Shown here: piece by piece, positions 26,179 through 37,000 of the stretch | Numbering within the stretch: position 1 is the stretch's first letter | Layout of the letters: the number at the start of each line of letters is the position of its first letter | Origin: Paraglaciecola algarum | GTDB lineage: Bacteria > Pseudomonadota > Gammaproteobacteria > Enterobacterales > Alteromonadaceae | NCBI RefSeq assembly: GCF_021532655.1 | Contig: NZ_JAKGAS010000002.1 | Coordinates: 372,001-436,000, forward strand | Direction: 5' to 3' | Length of the DNA stretch: 64,000 nt | Position numbers and translations under genes: made by a program | The notes under the pieces: generated by a model | What the model saw: only the letters and a program-made list of their open reading frames with translations | Told to the model about the DNA's origin: nothing | The model's database searches: none

Positions 26179-27363
26179 TTATCGAAGACATGATGGGCCG
26201 ATGTTTTCGAACGTTTTATAGGTTAATAGAAATTCTTTATGGCCTAATTCTTCTGACTTAGTCTGAGCACCTTTAGCCACCATTAATGTTTGCTGATAAA
26301 TTTCTTCGCCCACTTCTTCAACAGTTGCTTTGCCTTCGATAATTGCCCCAGCATTCACATCCATATCTTCACTTAAGTTTTTGTAAGTTTCAGGATTTGC
26401 ACAGATCTTTATTACTGGTGATATGGCAGAGCCAACGACAGAACCTCGGCCGGTAGTGAATAAAATTAAATGCGCACCAGATGCGATCATTTCGACTATT
26501 TCTGCATTGTCTGCAATATTTGGGAAGCCAAACATAGGATCGCCGTCAGGCACAACATCCATTAAAAATAAGCCTTTTTTGTGAGGAATTTCACCTGGTT
26601 TAATGATGCCATTGATATTAGATGCACCAGATTTAGCGTAGGCACCCATGGATTTTTCTTCTTGGGTGGTGAGTCCACCTTCGGCATTGCCTGGGGCAAA
26701 ACTGCCGTATCCCATAATGGTGTAATACTTTTCAGCTTTTTCTACACACTTGACTAAATCTTCGGCTATTTGAGGTGTTTCTGCCCGATGGGCCATTATA
26801 TGTTCGCAACCAATAAGCTCACCCGTTTCTTCAAAAATACAGGTGGCTTCGGCGGCTATTAACTTATCGAAACACACGCCAACTGCTGGGTTAGCGCTAA
26901 TACCACTAGTTCCGTCAGAACCGCCACAAATAGTACCCACAACTAAATCAGCAACTGACATATCTACTTTCTGTGTGGATTGAATTTGCTGGAATATGGC
27001 TTTGGCTTTTTCAACACCACTTTCAATAGTTGTTTTTGTACCTCCACATTTTTGGATCACTAGTGTTTCAATAGGGCGCCCGCTATCTGCTATTGTTTGA
27101 GCAAGCTGTTCTCTATTAAATCCTTCACATCCCAAAGACACTAAAACCACGCCACCTACATTTGAGTGGGTGCATAACTTTTCCATCATTTGTAATGAGT
27201 ACTCGTTGGGATAACAACCAGGAAACCCAATTAGTTGAACATCTTCATTATCGACTTTAGAGACTATGGTTCTGGCCACGTGATGAGCACATTCTACCAA
27301 ATAGGCCACAACGACTATGTTTCTGATGCCTTTATTACCGTCTTGTCTTAAATAACCTAACAT
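26179..27363 (-). CDS. UxaA/GarD-type sugar-acid dehydratase, large subunit
   Basis: This is the catalytic half of a split altronate/galactarate-type dehydratase. Conserved parts are MLGYLRQDGNKGIRN, GFPGCYPNEYSLQMMEKLC, VSLGCEGFN, CGGSDGTSGISANPA and LFTTGRGSVVGSAISPV; the Cys residues in these stretches are typical of the family's iron site. I choose the ATG at 27363, preceded by GGAG, giving 395 residues. The longer frame from 27411 overlaps the small-subunit gene and has no family support. The small subunit stops one base before this start. In this operon it likely dehydrates a six-carbon deoxy-sugar acid such as fuconate, replacing the enolase-type fuconate dehydratase. Confidence 0.85.
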   Translation of the reverse strand: MLGYLRQDGNKGIRNIVVVAYLVECAHHVARTIVSKVDNEDVQLIGFPGCYPNEYSLQMMEKLCTHSNVGGVVLVSLGCEGFNREQLAQTIADSGRPIETLVIQKCGGTKTTIESGVEKAKAIFQQIQSTQKVDMSVADLVVGTICGGSDGTSGISANPAVGVCFDKLIAAEATCIFEETGELIGCEHIMAHRAETPQIAEDLVKCVEKAEKYYTIMGYGSFAPGNAEGGLTTQEEKSMGAYAKSGASNINGIIKPGEIPHKKGLFLMDVVPDGDPMFGFPNIADNAEIVEMIASGAHLILFTTGRGSVVGSAISPVIKICANPETYKNLSEDMDVNAGAIIEGKATVEEVGEEIYQQTLMVAKGAQTKSEELGHKEFLLTYKTFENIGPSCLR

Positions 27364-27364
27364 T

Positions 27365-27664
27365 TTATTCTCCAGCCTTGGCTTGTCTGGTGTGACTGGG
27401 AATGTAGTCACTTTTCATGTTATGCATATGAACATGCTCTCCAGCCTTAATGTCAGTAGTTGCCGAGCCGATTGGTACTCCATACCTGATAACTTTCTCT
27501 AGGCTATTCAGGTCAGTTCTGGCGATCTTATGACCTACATCTATTGCGGTACTCAATGTATATTTTTTGTCATCAATCAGGGCCACTTCTCCAGAACTAG
27601 CTGGTTGGCAACAGATCAGGACATTGTCAGCTTGATTAACCAAAATAAATTTGTTTCGACTCAC
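27365..27664 (-). CDS. UxaA-type dehydratase, small SAF-domain subunit
   Basis: The 99-residue protein is a SAF domain, the N-terminal part of altronate dehydratase when fused. It shows a swivelling beta fold with HKIARTDLNSLEKVIRYGVPIGSATTDIKAGEHVHMHNM, whose HxHN end is usual in the family. It is the first gene of the operon and is separated from the large subunit by a single base. Its own promoter region is the 550-bp stretch upstream. Split small and large subunits are common in this group. Confidence 0.85.
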   Translation of the reverse strand: MSRNKFILVNQADNVLICCQPASSGEVALIDDKKYTLSTAIDVGHKIARTDLNSLEKVIRYGVPIGSATTDIKAGEHVHMHNMKSDYIPSHTRQAKAGE

Positions 27665-28217
27665 GTTTTACCTAACCTGGTGTTTTATATTTTAAATTAA
27701 ATTTAATATTTAAATTATTGTTGAGTCTCTCTATATAAGTCAATTAATTTATTTTAATTTGATTTTAGTGCGATTCATTGTTGCGGCCTTAAAACCTGAA
27801 TATAAAGATAACTGCCATCTATAAAATCAAACACTTAATTAGGTGATGAAAATAGGTTTGAACTGAAGTTTGCTTTAATGACAATACAGAGGTGTTTGAC
27901 CGTCTTTAATGATTCGTCTAATTATTAGATTTTTATTATTGATGAACTTTTTTTTGAAAGTTAATTTCATTTTATGTTCCCTCCTAAGGCTTAATTAGCG
28001 GTCTTTTTTAATTTTGATTGATCTTATTCTCTGCTAATTTCCTAACTGTAAATTTATTACGAAAAAATAGACTTAACATATTGATATTTATCGTTTTTTG
28101 AAATTTACATACAATTTGTCGTTACTCTTTTACTCGATTAGAATGCGCCCGATCAGGTGACCTATTGCGATTAGCAGTATGGGGAATTGTAATAAAGATT
28201 AGCAAAAAGGTTAGTTA
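27665..28217. other. Intergenic promoter region, divergent operon and GAPDH
   Basis: I find no gene in these 553 bases. The sequence is very AT-rich. Near 27685-27720 it holds TTTAAATTAAATTTAATATTT-type palindromic repeats that could bind the IclR regulator. The GAPDH gene's ribosome binding site (AAAAAGG) lies at the right edge. Confidence 0.6.
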
Positions 28218-29681
28218 ATGAATCAACAATATGAGCAAGAGTTATCGAGTAGTTGGCAAGAAAGGCAAGAGTTTGCAGAAAAAATGTTGCCATTATTGGG
28301 CAGTTTATATCGTGAGAAGTCTGTCGAAATATCCGTCTATGGGCGCCCTCTTTTAGGTGCCAGCGCAATTGATATTATCAAAGCGCACCGCAGAGTGCGT
28401 TTGAATGAATCACAAAAACTTAGGTTGCGCGAGAGTTGGCCATTGTTGCAAGCTTTAGCAAAGATGCAGTTAGCCCCTGCTCATATTGATTTAGGTAAGT
28501 TAGCTTATGCTTTCCATTATGATCCAGCATTTACAGGTCTGACTATAGAACGTTATCTAACGCAGCAGCTTAAAGACATAGTTGATATCCAACAAAATCA
28601 AGTATGCCAAGATGTGGTTTTGTATGGTTTTGGACGCATAGGACGCTTATTAGCAAGGTTATTGATAGAACGGCAAGGTAGCAATAACAAGCTTAAACTC
28701 AAGGCCATTGTAGTGCGTGGAGGAAAGGAAGGGGATTTAGAAAAACGAGCAAGTTTATTACGTCGTGACTCAGTACATGGCCCATTTAATGGAAGCATTA
28801 CCATAGATAAAGAAAAAAATGCGATTAAAGCGAACGGTGCTTACATCCAAGTTATCTATGCAAATAGCCCATTAGAGATAGATTACACTCAGTATGGAAT
28901 CAATAACGCAATTGTTATCGACAATACAGGTATATGGCGTGACCAAGCCGGCTTGACCCAACATCTAAAATCAAAAGGAGTGAAAAAAGTATTACTGACT
29001 GCACCAGGCAAAGATAAAGTAAAGAATATTGTTTATGGGGTAAATCACCAAGATATTGAAAATAGCGATGTTATTTTATCTGCTGCTAGCTGCACTACTA
29101 ATGCGATTACCCCAGTATTAAAGGCTATCGATGAAAAGTACTCTGTGGATAGTGGCCATGTTGAAACCGTGCATTCATTTACCAATGACCAAAATTTAAT
29201 TGATAATTTTCATTCTGGTGAGCGTCGCGGACGTAGCGCGGCATTAAATATGGTGATTACAGAAACGGGTGCAGCAAAAGCGGTTGCTAAAGCTTATCCA
29301 AGTTTAAAAGGAAAATTAACTGGCAATGCGATTAGGGTACCTACACCCAATGTATCCTTAGCTATTTTGAATTTACAATTACAAGAGTCTGTAGAAAAAG
29401 AGCCACTAAATAGTTTTTTACGTGATATGGCTTTGTTTTCATCACTACAGCATCAAATTGATTATTCTTCTTCCACTGAGATAGTTTCTTCTGATCTTGT
29501 TGGTACGCGAACACCTGCCGTGATCGATTCACAAGCAACTATCGTAGCTGGAAATAGGGCAACGCTGTATGTTTGGTACGACAATGAATTTGGCTATAGT
29601 TGTCAGGTACTTAAGGTGTTGCAACATATGGCAGGCTTAGTTTTACCTACTTTGCCAGAATCCTTTTCAATTCAAGTGTGA
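28218..29681 (+). CDS. Glyceraldehyde-3-phosphate dehydrogenase, long form
   Basis: The 487-residue enzyme is about 150 residues longer than standard GapA. An alpha-helical N-terminal extension (residues about 1-125) precedes the Rossmann fold, which begins VVLYGFGRIGRLLARLL. The catalytic Cys is in SAASCTTNAITPV, and the phosphate-site residues are seen in HSFTNDQN and RRGRSAALNMV. This long form is a known second GAPDH in Vibrio, Shewanella and Alteromonas. It oxidises glyceraldehyde 3-phosphate with NAD(P) in central carbon metabolism and is probably the gluconeogenic or alternative enzyme. The gene stands alone and ends in a strong terminator. Confidence 0.9.
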   Translation: MNQQYEQELSSSWQERQEFAEKMLPLLGSLYREKSVEISVYGRPLLGASAIDIIKAHRRVRLNESQKLRLRESWPLLQALAKMQLAPAHIDLGKLAYAFHYDPAFTGLTIERYLTQQLKDIVDIQQNQVCQDVVLYGFGRIGRLLARLLIERQGSNNKLKLKAIVVRGGKEGDLEKRASLLRRDSVHGPFNGSITIDKEKNAIKANGAYIQVIYANSPLEIDYTQYGINNAIVIDNTGIWRDQAGLTQHLKSKGVKKVLLTAPGKDKVKNIVYGVNHQDIENSDVILSAASCTTNAITPVLKAIDEKYSVDSGHVETVHSFTNDQNLIDNFHSGERRGRSAALNMVITETGAAKAVAKAYPSLKGKLTGNAIRVPTPNVSLAILNLQLQESVEKEPLNSFLRDMALFSSLQHQIDYSSSTEIVSSDLVGTRTPAVIDSQATIVAGNRATLYVWYDNEFGYSCQVLKVLQHMAGLVLPTLPESFSIQV

Positions 29682-29734
29682 TGACCATACTCAGAGTTAT
29701 ATAGTTGGGTACAAGTCGCATATTATTTTAAGAT

Positions 29735-29756
29735 AACCGCTAATTTAGCGGTTTTT
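29735..29756 (+). terminator. Rho-independent terminator after GAPDH
   Basis: AACCGCTA and TAGCGGTT form an 8-bp stem with a 3-nt loop, followed by TTT. It lies 53 bp after the GAPDH stop. Confidence 0.85.
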
Positions 29757-29808
29757 CTTGGCGAGAATACTCAGTGTTATTCGAGATAAACCCCGTGGAT
29801 CGTTTTAA

Positions 29809-29843
29809 ACAAAAGTGCTTTACCCGGTGAGCTCTGGTAAAGC
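29809..29843 (-). terminator. Likely glmS terminator
   Basis: On the minus strand GCTTTACC and GGTAAAGC form an 8-bp stem around an 11-nt loop, followed by ACTTTTGTTT. It lies 78 bp after the glmS stop. Confidence 0.55.
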
Positions 29844-29920
29844 AATGTGTTTTTCGGATTAAAGCATTGGGAAGCCACCTAATTTGCAAACCACAATTTT
29901 GATATTCAATAAATATCTTT

Positions 29921-31753
29921 TTACTCAACGGTTACGCTTTTTGCCAAGTTTCTAGGTTGGTCTACGTCTGTACCTTTAATAATGGCGACGTAATATGACA
30001 ATAATTGTAATGGTAGGGTGTAGACGATTGGGGCGATAGCGGCCTCGCAGTGGGGAACATTGATTACGCGCATGGTGTCGTCGCTTTGGAAGTTGGCTTG
30101 TTTGTCGGCAAACACGTACATGATACCGCCGCGAGCGCGTACTTCTTCTACGTTTGATTTGAGTTTTTCTAATAATTCATTATTAGGCGCCACAACAATA
30201 ACTGGCATTTCATCGTCGATTAAGGCTAATGGTCCGTGTTTTAGCTCGCCCGATGCGTAGGCTTCGGCGTGAATATAAGAGATCTCTTTAAGCTTAAGTG
30301 CCCCTTCCATCGCGATGGGATATTGGTCGCCTCGACCTAAGAACAAACTGTGATGCTTGTCGGCAAATTCTTCGGCTAAATCTTTGATGCTATCGGTTAA
30401 AGATAGTGTTTCTTCTAACTTGGCAGGTAAAGAATGTAGGGCGCCGACTATGTGATCGTGATCATTTTTACTCATGCCGTTATGTTGGCCTATGGCCAAG
30501 GTCAGCATCAAAAAGCCTGTTAATTGGGTGGTAAATGCCTTAGTTGAAGCGACACCAATTTCGGCACCAGCTAGGGTCATAAAGGCTAAGTCTGATTCAC
30601 GCACTAATGACGAACCTGGTACGTTACAAATAGTTAAACTAGCGGCGTAACCTTGTTCTTTAGCTAAGCGAAGTGCGGCTAAAGTATCAGCTGTTTCGCC
30701 CGATTGAGAGATGGTGACAATTAAGCTATTAGGATGTACGTAAGATTTTCGGTATCTGAATTCAGAAGCGATTTCCACGTTACATGATACGTTAGCGTAT
30801 TGCTCTAACCAATAACGAGCTGTCATACCTGAGTGATAACTGGTGCCACAGGCAATGATTTGTACATGTTTAATTCCGGCTAATAATTCATCAGCACCAT
30901 GACCAAAAATATTGGCGCTGATACCTGAGTCACTTAAACGGCCGCTTAACGTATTGCGCACAACAGCGGGTTGTTCATGAATTTCTTTTAACATGTAATG
31001 GCGATAATGGCCTTTATCGCCTGCATCGTGAGTGACGTTTGATTCGTTCACTTCACGTTCTACTGGATTACCCTGAGTATCGTAAACTTTAATACTGGTG
31101 CGGGTAATTTCAGCTACGTCGCCTTCTTCCAAAAACATAAAACGGCGCGTCACTGGTAATAACGCCATTTGATCAGACGCAATAAAGTTTTCACCTATGC
31201 CTAGTCCAATCACTAAAGGACTACCTGAGCGAGCCACTATGATGCGTTCTGGGTCGTTTTTGTCCATGATCACAGTACCGTAAGCACCATGAAATTGTTT
31301 CACAGAGTTTTGCACTGCCGTGAGTAAATCATCACATTGATCTAATTCAAAATGCACTTGGTGAGCTATGGTTTCGGTGTCGGTATCTGAACTAAACCCG
31401 TAACCTTTGGCAGTTAATTCTTCACGTAATATTTGATAGTTTTCAATAATGCCATTGTGCACAACGGCGATACGTTCGGTAGAAAAGTGCGGGTGAGCGT
31501 TAGCTTCAGTAACCCCACCATGGGTCGCCCAGCGAGTGTGGGCAATGCCTGTAGAACCTTTAATCGGCGATGCATGTAAGGCGTCGGCTAATTCTTTTAC
31601 TTTACCTATTCGGCGAGTTCGAGTGAGGTTACCGTTATTGTCTAACAGGGCTACACCAGCTGAATCATATCCACGGTATTCAAGGCGTTTTAATCCTTCT
31701 AATAAAATTTCTACTACGTTTCTTTCTGCTATTGCGCCAACTATCCCACACAT
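29921..31753 (-). CDS. glmS: Glutamine--fructose-6-phosphate aminotransferase
   Basis: GlmS makes glucosamine 6-phosphate from fructose 6-phosphate and glutamine, the first step to UDP-GlcNAc for peptidoglycan and lipopolysaccharide. The N-terminal glutaminase domain begins [12 protein letters not shown] with the catalytic Cys after the initiator Met and shows RWATHG and HNGIIENY. Two SIS sugar-binding domains follow ([19 protein letters not shown], then [13 protein letters not shown]). It ends NLAKSVTVE, the expected C-terminus. At 610 residues the length is normal. The DeoR-type regulator gene lies 27 bp upstream, probably in one transcript. No glmS ribozyme is expected or seen in this group. 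Confidence 0.97.
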   Translation of the reverse strand: MCGIVGAIAERNVVEILLEGLKRLEYRGYDSAGVALLDNNGNLTRTRRIGKVKELADALHASPIKGSTGIAHTRWATHGGVTEANAHPHFSTERIAVVHNGIIENYQILREELTAKGYGFSSDTDTETIAHQVHFELDQCDDLLTAVQNSVKQFHGAYGTVIMDKNDPERIIVARSGSPLVIGLGIGENFIASDQMALLPVTRRFMFLEEGDVAEITRTSIKVYDTQGNPVEREVNESNVTHDAGDKGHYRHYMLKEIHEQPAVVRNTLSGRLSDSGISANIFGHGADELLAGIKHVQIIACGTSYHSGMTARYWLEQYANVSCNVEIASEFRYRKSYVHPNSLIVTISQSGETADTLAALRLAKEQGYAASLTICNVPGSSLVRESDLAFMTLAGAEIGVASTKAFTTQLTGFLMLTLAIGQHNGMSKNDHDHIVGALHSLPAKLEETLSLTDSIKDLAEEFADKHHSLFLGRGDQYPIAMEGALKLKEISYIHAEAYASGELKHGPLALIDDEMPVIVVAPNNELLEKLKSNVEEVRARGGIMYVFADKQANFQSDDTMRVINVPHCEAAIAPIVYTLPLQLLSYYVAIIKGTDVDQPRNLAKSVTVE

Positions 31754-31780
31754 AAATTATTCTCCGTATTAAAAGCTTTT

Positions 31781-32548
31781 TTATTGGGCTGAGGCGCACA
31801 ATACTTTAACGCCTTGCTGTTCTATTAATTGTTTGGTGTTTAAATCTATTTGGTCATCGGTAATTAATGTCGATATTGATTGCCAAGGTAGTTCTACATT
31901 AGGAATTTTTCGTTGTAGTTTTTCTGATTCAGCTAACACAATTACCTGGTTGGACACTTCTGCCATCACTCGACTTAGGTGAGTTAATTCGTTAAAGGTG
32001 GTTGTACCCTTTTCTATGTCTAATCCAGCGGCACCTAAAAATGCTTGGTCAAAATTATAAGCACGTAACATTTGTTCGGCCATTTGACCTTGAAATGAAT
32101 GAGATTGAGCGTCCCATGAACCACCTGTCATCAAGACTTTAGGTTCGTTTTCTCGCTCTAACAATGAGTTGGCAACATGTAATGAGTTGGTCATGACCAC
32201 TAGCCCTAACTTAGTTTTAAGTTCAGGAATTAATGCTGACGTGGTGCTGCCACTGTCGATAATAATGCGATTGTGATCTTTGATTAAGGTAGCAGCTAGC
32301 TTGGCGATAGCTATCTTTCGAGTTGAAACTTTTTCACTAGAAAGTTCTGACGATTCGGTAGGTAATAACACCGCACCGCCAAATTTTCGTAGCAAGAGTC
32401 CATTGTTTTCTAGTTCAGCTAAGTCTTTTCGAATGGTCACTTCAGAAGTGGAAAATGCCTTAGATAATAGATCAACAGATACTTCGCCGTCTTGGTTGAG
32501 GCGTTCAATAATGGCTCTTCGCCTTTGTTGAGTATTACGTTTTTGCAT
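31781..32548 (-). CDS. DeoR/GlpR-family regulator of amino-sugar synthesis
   Basis: The 255-residue protein has an N-terminal DeoR winged helix (RRRAIIERLNQDGEVSVDLL, VTIRKDLAELENNGLLLRKFGGAVL). A C-terminal sugar-phosphate sensor domain follows (IIIDSGSTTSALIPELK, VVMTNSLHVANSLL, FLGAAGLDIEKGTTTFNELT). It is encoded immediately upstream of glmS, an arrangement common in Vibrio, Shewanella and Alteromonas, and so probably senses an amino-sugar or hexose phosphate and controls glmS. A cluster of TTTCGA palindromes before its start fits the CTTTC-type operators of this family and suggests autoregulation. Confidence 0.88.
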   Translation of the reverse strand: MQKRNTQQRRRAIIERLNQDGEVSVDLLSKAFSTSEVTIRKDLAELENNGLLLRKFGGAVLLPTESSELSSEKVSTRKIAIAKLAATLIKDHNRIIIDSGSTTSALIPELKTKLGLVVMTNSLHVANSLLERENEPKVLMTGGSWDAQSHSFQGQMAEQMLRAYNFDQAFLGAAGLDIEKGTTTFNELTHLSRVMAEVSNQVIVLAESEKLQRKIPNVELPWQSISTLITDDQIDLNTKQLIEQQGVKVLCASAQ

Positions 32549-32565
32549 TTTAAAGTTGCTTAAGT

Positions 32566-32625
32566 TTCGAATCGAAATGTATTTTAAGTATTATCTTTCG
32601 AGTTTCAAGTATTAATTTCGAAATG
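32566..32625. promoter_or_regulatory. TTTCGA operator cluster of the DeoR-type regulator
   Basis: Three related motifs occur in 60 bp: TTTCGAATCGAAA (32566-32578, a perfect palindrome), CTTTCGAGTTTC (32596-32607) and ATTTCGAAAT (32616-32625, a perfect palindrome). DeoR-family repressors are known to bind repeated TTTCG-type sites. The cluster begins 18 bp before the regulator's start codon. Confidence 0.65.
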
Positions 32626-32694
32626 TAAGTATGTGGTTTGGTACGTATAGGAGAAGAGGAAGCTAGGAGATTCGTAATATTAGATACGAAGAGC

Positions 32695-32718
32695 GGGCTG
32701 AGTTGAGTCACTCAGCCC
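32695..32718 (-). terminator. Hairpin directly after the alginate lyase stop
   Basis: GGGCTGAGT and ACTCAGCCC form a perfect 9-bp stem with a 6-nt loop, two bases past the stop codon. The minus strand continues GCTCTTCG without a real U run, so termination strength is uncertain. Confidence 0.55.
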
Positions 32719-32720
32719 TG

Positions 32721-33665
32721 TTAGCGGTCGTAACCTTTATGGGTATTTTCCAGGCGATAAAAGGTGGCTTGTACATAGTCTTTGGGATCACCTGAGTTAT
32801 TTTGATTATATACCCCTGCTTTAAAATACATGTATTGATCACGTTTATGATAACCACTGTCTTTTATATCGACTATGTGAGTGATGTCTTCTTTACCTTC
32901 TCTAATTAAGGTCACAGTTAAGGTGTCGCCTTTAACGTCAATCACATAGCTGAACTTTTCATTAAGTGCTATGCCATCTTCGGGCTCTTTAGCATTACTC
33001 GCTCGTGAGCCGTTAAATTCATAATATTGTTCATCGCCTTCTCTTGGTTCGTGGGCTAAATATACAACCCCCTTGGAATTGTAAGGAAGTTTTCGATAAT
33101 ACAATCGAGCGGGTTCGTCGTCTTTCGCATGGATTTGGCCAATAATGACTCTGCCAATTTGTTTTGAGTCACCAGTTACTGTGACATTGTTTACCGCAAC
33201 CGTGGCTTCTAATCTGCCATCTACACCACCTGCCTCTCTTTGGGTTTTTCCGCGTACGCTACTAAATACCCAGTTGTTTTTAGTCACGCCCTGAGTTTTG
33301 ATTGAGTAATCATCTCGTCTTAACATTTCTCGTAATTCGGTACGGGTATATTTTGTGTTTTTTGAGGTTTTTACGCCATCAACAAAAGCGGTGAACACCA
33401 TGCCTCCGTCGTCTGCTGTATAAAAGTAGGGTTTATATTCAAAGCCTTTTTTAAAAAGTTCCCCAGGAATTGTGTCTACTTTGCCATCTTTATTGGTATC
33501 TACAGGTAAGCTGATATTCCAATCTGCAAGGTCAAAGTTTAGCCCAGGTGGTGCTTTAGGATTTAGTTGCTGATTTTTATTGGCGGCAGCCGTATTGGCA
33601 ACTGCAATACTGCTAGCCAAAGAGGTAAGTATTACCATGAATAAAATGGGGTTTTTAGTAAACAT
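32721..33665 (-). CDS. PL7 family alginate lyase
   Basis: This 314-residue secreted enzyme cuts alginate by beta-elimination. A signal peptide spans about residues 1-27, and the jelly-roll PL7 domain fills the rest. The three family motifs are present: RTELRE at 108-113, QIH at 177-179 (the Ile form is often linked with polyguluronate or mixed-bond preference) and YFKAGVYNQ at 280-288. The catalytic His and Tyr are thus both in place. It carries no carbohydrate-binding module and no lipobox, so it is probably periplasmic or secreted. It is divergent from a giant repeat lipoprotein gene that could be a functional partner. Confidence 0.93.
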   Translation of the reverse strand: MFTKNPILFMVILTSLASSIAVANTAAANKNQQLNPKAPPGLNFDLADWNISLPVDTNKDGKVDTIPGELFKKGFEYKPYFYTADDGGMVFTAFVDGVKTSKNTKYTRTELREMLRRDDYSIKTQGVTKNNWVFSSVRGKTQREAGGVDGRLEATVAVNNVTVTGDSKQIGRVIIGQIHAKDDEPARLYYRKLPYNSKGVVYLAHEPREGDEQYYEFNGSRASNAKEPEDGIALNEKFSYVIDVKGDTLTVTLIREGKEDITHIVDIKDSGYHKRDQYMYFKAGVYNQNNSGDPKDYVQATFYRLENTHKGYDR

Positions 33666-34062
33666 ATTTCTAACCTTTTTAATAAATTAGGGCTAACCCT
33701 GAATCATAATTTAGATGTTCAGTATACCTAAAAAACAAAGTGGTAAGAGCATTTGAGTGATATTTATTATAATTGGTTGTATTGTTTTTTGTAATTGGTA
33801 TTACATTCTGTGTGTGGGTAGCTTGTGATTCATTACATTATATTGATTCCTGTTGGTATTTTATCATGGGTTATTTTGTAAATAAAATGTGTCTAGTCGT
33901 TAAATTTGACTGGTAAGATGGTTCTCTTTGTGGTTTTATATCACTTTCAAGTAACCAAATTGATAAAATTGGTAATATAGGTTGGTCGTGTGGTTGTTGT
34001 TATTAAGCAAGTGCAAGCAGATACAAGATCTAGATAAAGTGTAACTCAAAGAGAGATTAACG
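33666..34062. other. Divergent promoter region, PL7 / repeat lipoprotein
   Basis: These 397 AT-rich bases between two divergent genes contain no gene that I can support. The right end carries AAAGAGAG, a likely ribosome binding site for the repeat lipoprotein. No operator could be recognised. Confidence 0.6.
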
Positions 34063-37000
34063 ATGAACAAGTTAAAATTATTTACCCTATGCGTGATAAG
34101 CGCTACGGTGATTTCATCCTGTGGAGACGACACGTCTAAGTTGCAAGGTAATAGCAATGGTGCCATTGAAATCGTGGGTAGCGATTTCCTTGCTGGCTCT
34201 ACATTAACTACATCGCTAAGCGATCCTGATGGCATAGTTGATGGCACAGTTAGTTATTTATGGTCAACAGGTGCAACCGGCTCTTCATATACCATTACCG
34301 AAGATGACGAAGGTACTGTTATAACGGCTTCTGCTTTATATACTGATAAAGCTGGCTTTATGGAAGGGGTTGGCGCATCTACTCCACTAATACGCCCAAC
34401 CTTAAATGTGACTGCCAATGTAGTAAAAGGGCCGGTCAGTGGTGCCAGCTGTGACCTTTTCTCTATCGACGATAGCGGTGCAGCGGGTTCAACCTCTGAA
34501 GCCAGTGCCATGTCAGACGCAACGGGCGCTGTGACATTTATCGATGTTCATTATGAAGGTACGGCTTTAATTTCTTGTACTGGCGGAACCTACCTTGATG
34601 AGTCAACCGGCAACACAGTTGATGCCCCAGAGTTACGAGCGGTATTGAATGTAGTTGAAGGTGATGCTGAAACTCCCGCTCCATCTTATGTTGTTTCACC
34701 ATTAACAGAAATGGCAGTACAAGCTGCCGGTGCCAATTTAAATGATTTTGCAGCAGTAGCTGATACCATCAACCAAAGGTTTGGTATACGTTTTGATGCT
34801 ACAGAAGTGCAGCCTACTGTGGTAGGTGTTGATGTGCTTGGCGCCGATGGCGCTGAAAATTCAGATAGATATGGTTCTGTTCTTGCGCTTCTTTCACAAC
34901 TTGATTCTGACGATGCTGATAAAGATATAGCTGCTGTGATCGCTGAGCTTGCTGCTGACATAGCAGACGGTTCATTTGCAGACGCGACTTTAGATGCCTT
35001 TGAACTGGCACAAACTAACTTGCAAACCACTTCTCAGGTTGCCAGTTATGTAGATGAGTCTCTGCTTGATGTAATTGGCTCAGCTGTTGGTTATAACAAT
35101 GACCCAGTGACAGCCATAATCGAAGGTGTGTTTAGTGGTACTGTTCCACACACTGCCACTTCTCCATTAACCGGAGCTGTATCTGTTACTGATCCAAACT
35201 TTGAAGAAGACGCTATCATCATTCAATCTGATGTGGCGTTAGACTTTGGTAGTTTTAGTATTGCAGCTGACGGAAGCTGGTCATATACAGTTGATGTAGC
35301 AAATGAGACTGTTGCCAGCCTTGAATTAGGAGAGTCAGTTAACGATTTAGTGACTATTACCTCAATTGATGGCACTACCGCCGAAATTAACATCCGTGTT
35401 GCTTCACTTACCCAAGTAGTTAAGCTTTCAGACATAGGTGGAGACACTGGTGAGATTTACTATAACCTAGATAATTTACGTCAAGGTAAGCTAACAGCCT
35501 CGTTCGCAAAAGAAGAAGCGCGTGGCAGTGATGGAAACATCAAAGATGCTTATATTGCTCTGTACGGTTCGTCAGGCAGTAACAGTGAATCTCTCGTAGA
35601 CGTGCGTATTCAAGGTAATCAAATTATCGACGATGTAGCAGTTGAGCCTCGCTTCTTTGTGCGAAATACAGATAGTGCCGCTTACCCAGGTAACATTATT
35701 ACCGCCCCATTTGTTGAAGAACAATTTTATGAAATATCCATTGCATGGGACTTAGATGCAGTTGAGCAACTCACTATTACTGTTGATGGTGAAGTGATTG
35801 GTGGTGGTGCTTTCTCTACAGCAGCTGTGGTTGACTCTGATTACGAAAACTTAGCCCAGTGGTTTGCAGACGGTGTGCAAAGGGTTCAATTCAGATTCGG
35901 TGATAACGACAGAACGATTCCTTTTGGCTCTTTTTATGTCGACAACATTGCTGTTTATTCAGACACTGCTGGTACGGTAAGTGTATTTGAAGATGACTTT
36001 GAAAGTTATGCTGAAGGTGACACCTTAGATGGTGATAATAGCCCTTACGGCACAGCAATCTATGCTGAAGTGGTTGTATTTGACGTAGGTGGTGCAGCTG
36101 AACCTACACCAGCAGTATTCTTTGGTTTAACCGGTGCTATTGCGGGTGATGAAGCTACCTCTACAGGTGCAGTTAGTGTACTTGACCCTGATGATGGTGA
36201 AGCCTTTATTCAGCCAGCAAGTTTAACTGGTATGTACGGAACGCTAGACATTTTAGATGATGGCTCATGGACTTATACCCTAGATACCAACAACGCAACT
36301 ATTGCTGCACTGGTTGTAGGTGAACGTGAAACTGATACATTCACTATTGAATCTTTTGATGGCACGACTGCTGAATTAGCAATCACAATTACAGGTACGG
36401 TTGTGGTTAATACTGGTGCAAATAATGTTGCTGTTATCGTTGATACCCTTGATTCAGATACTGGTGAGTTGCGTTATGCACTTGGAGATAATGGACCGCT
36501 AGCTGCTGGTAGAATCGAAGTGAAGGTTAAGCGTCTTGACGATGACCTAGGTAATGCAGATGCATTTATCACTTTATTTAACGAAAACACTAACAACGAC
36601 GGTGCCATTTTAGACCTTCGCCTTAGAGATGATAGTTTCGGTGTACGTAGCCCTGGTGATGTAGATACTTCTGCCGCGACTATGGTGTTGGATACCTTTA
36701 TGGATGTAGTGATTACTTGGGAATACCCAGGTGGTGATACTACGGTTAATCCATTAGTAACCGTTGAAGTTGATGGTGTGAGCTTTAATGCAGAAGGCTT
36801 TACTCCAGACAACAATTCATTCGGTGGCGTGACTCACGTATCGTTTAGATTAGGTGGTAACAGCGCGGTTAGTGAAGCGACTGGTAAGTTTACCCTTGAT
36901 GACTTGTCTATTTTCTCTGATACAGCTGGCACAACTGTTGTGTTCTCTGATGACTTTGAAAATTACGCTGATGGTGATTCACTTGATACTGACAATGCCG

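Noticed and set aside
27364..27411. Upstream start for the UxaA large subunit
   Set aside because: It overlaps the small-subunit gene by 47 bases, and the ATG at 27363 has a GGAG site and the conserved N-terminus.
29740..29928. 62-residue minus-strand open frame near glmS
   Set aside because: It spans two terminators, lacks a ribosome binding site and has no recognisable sequence.
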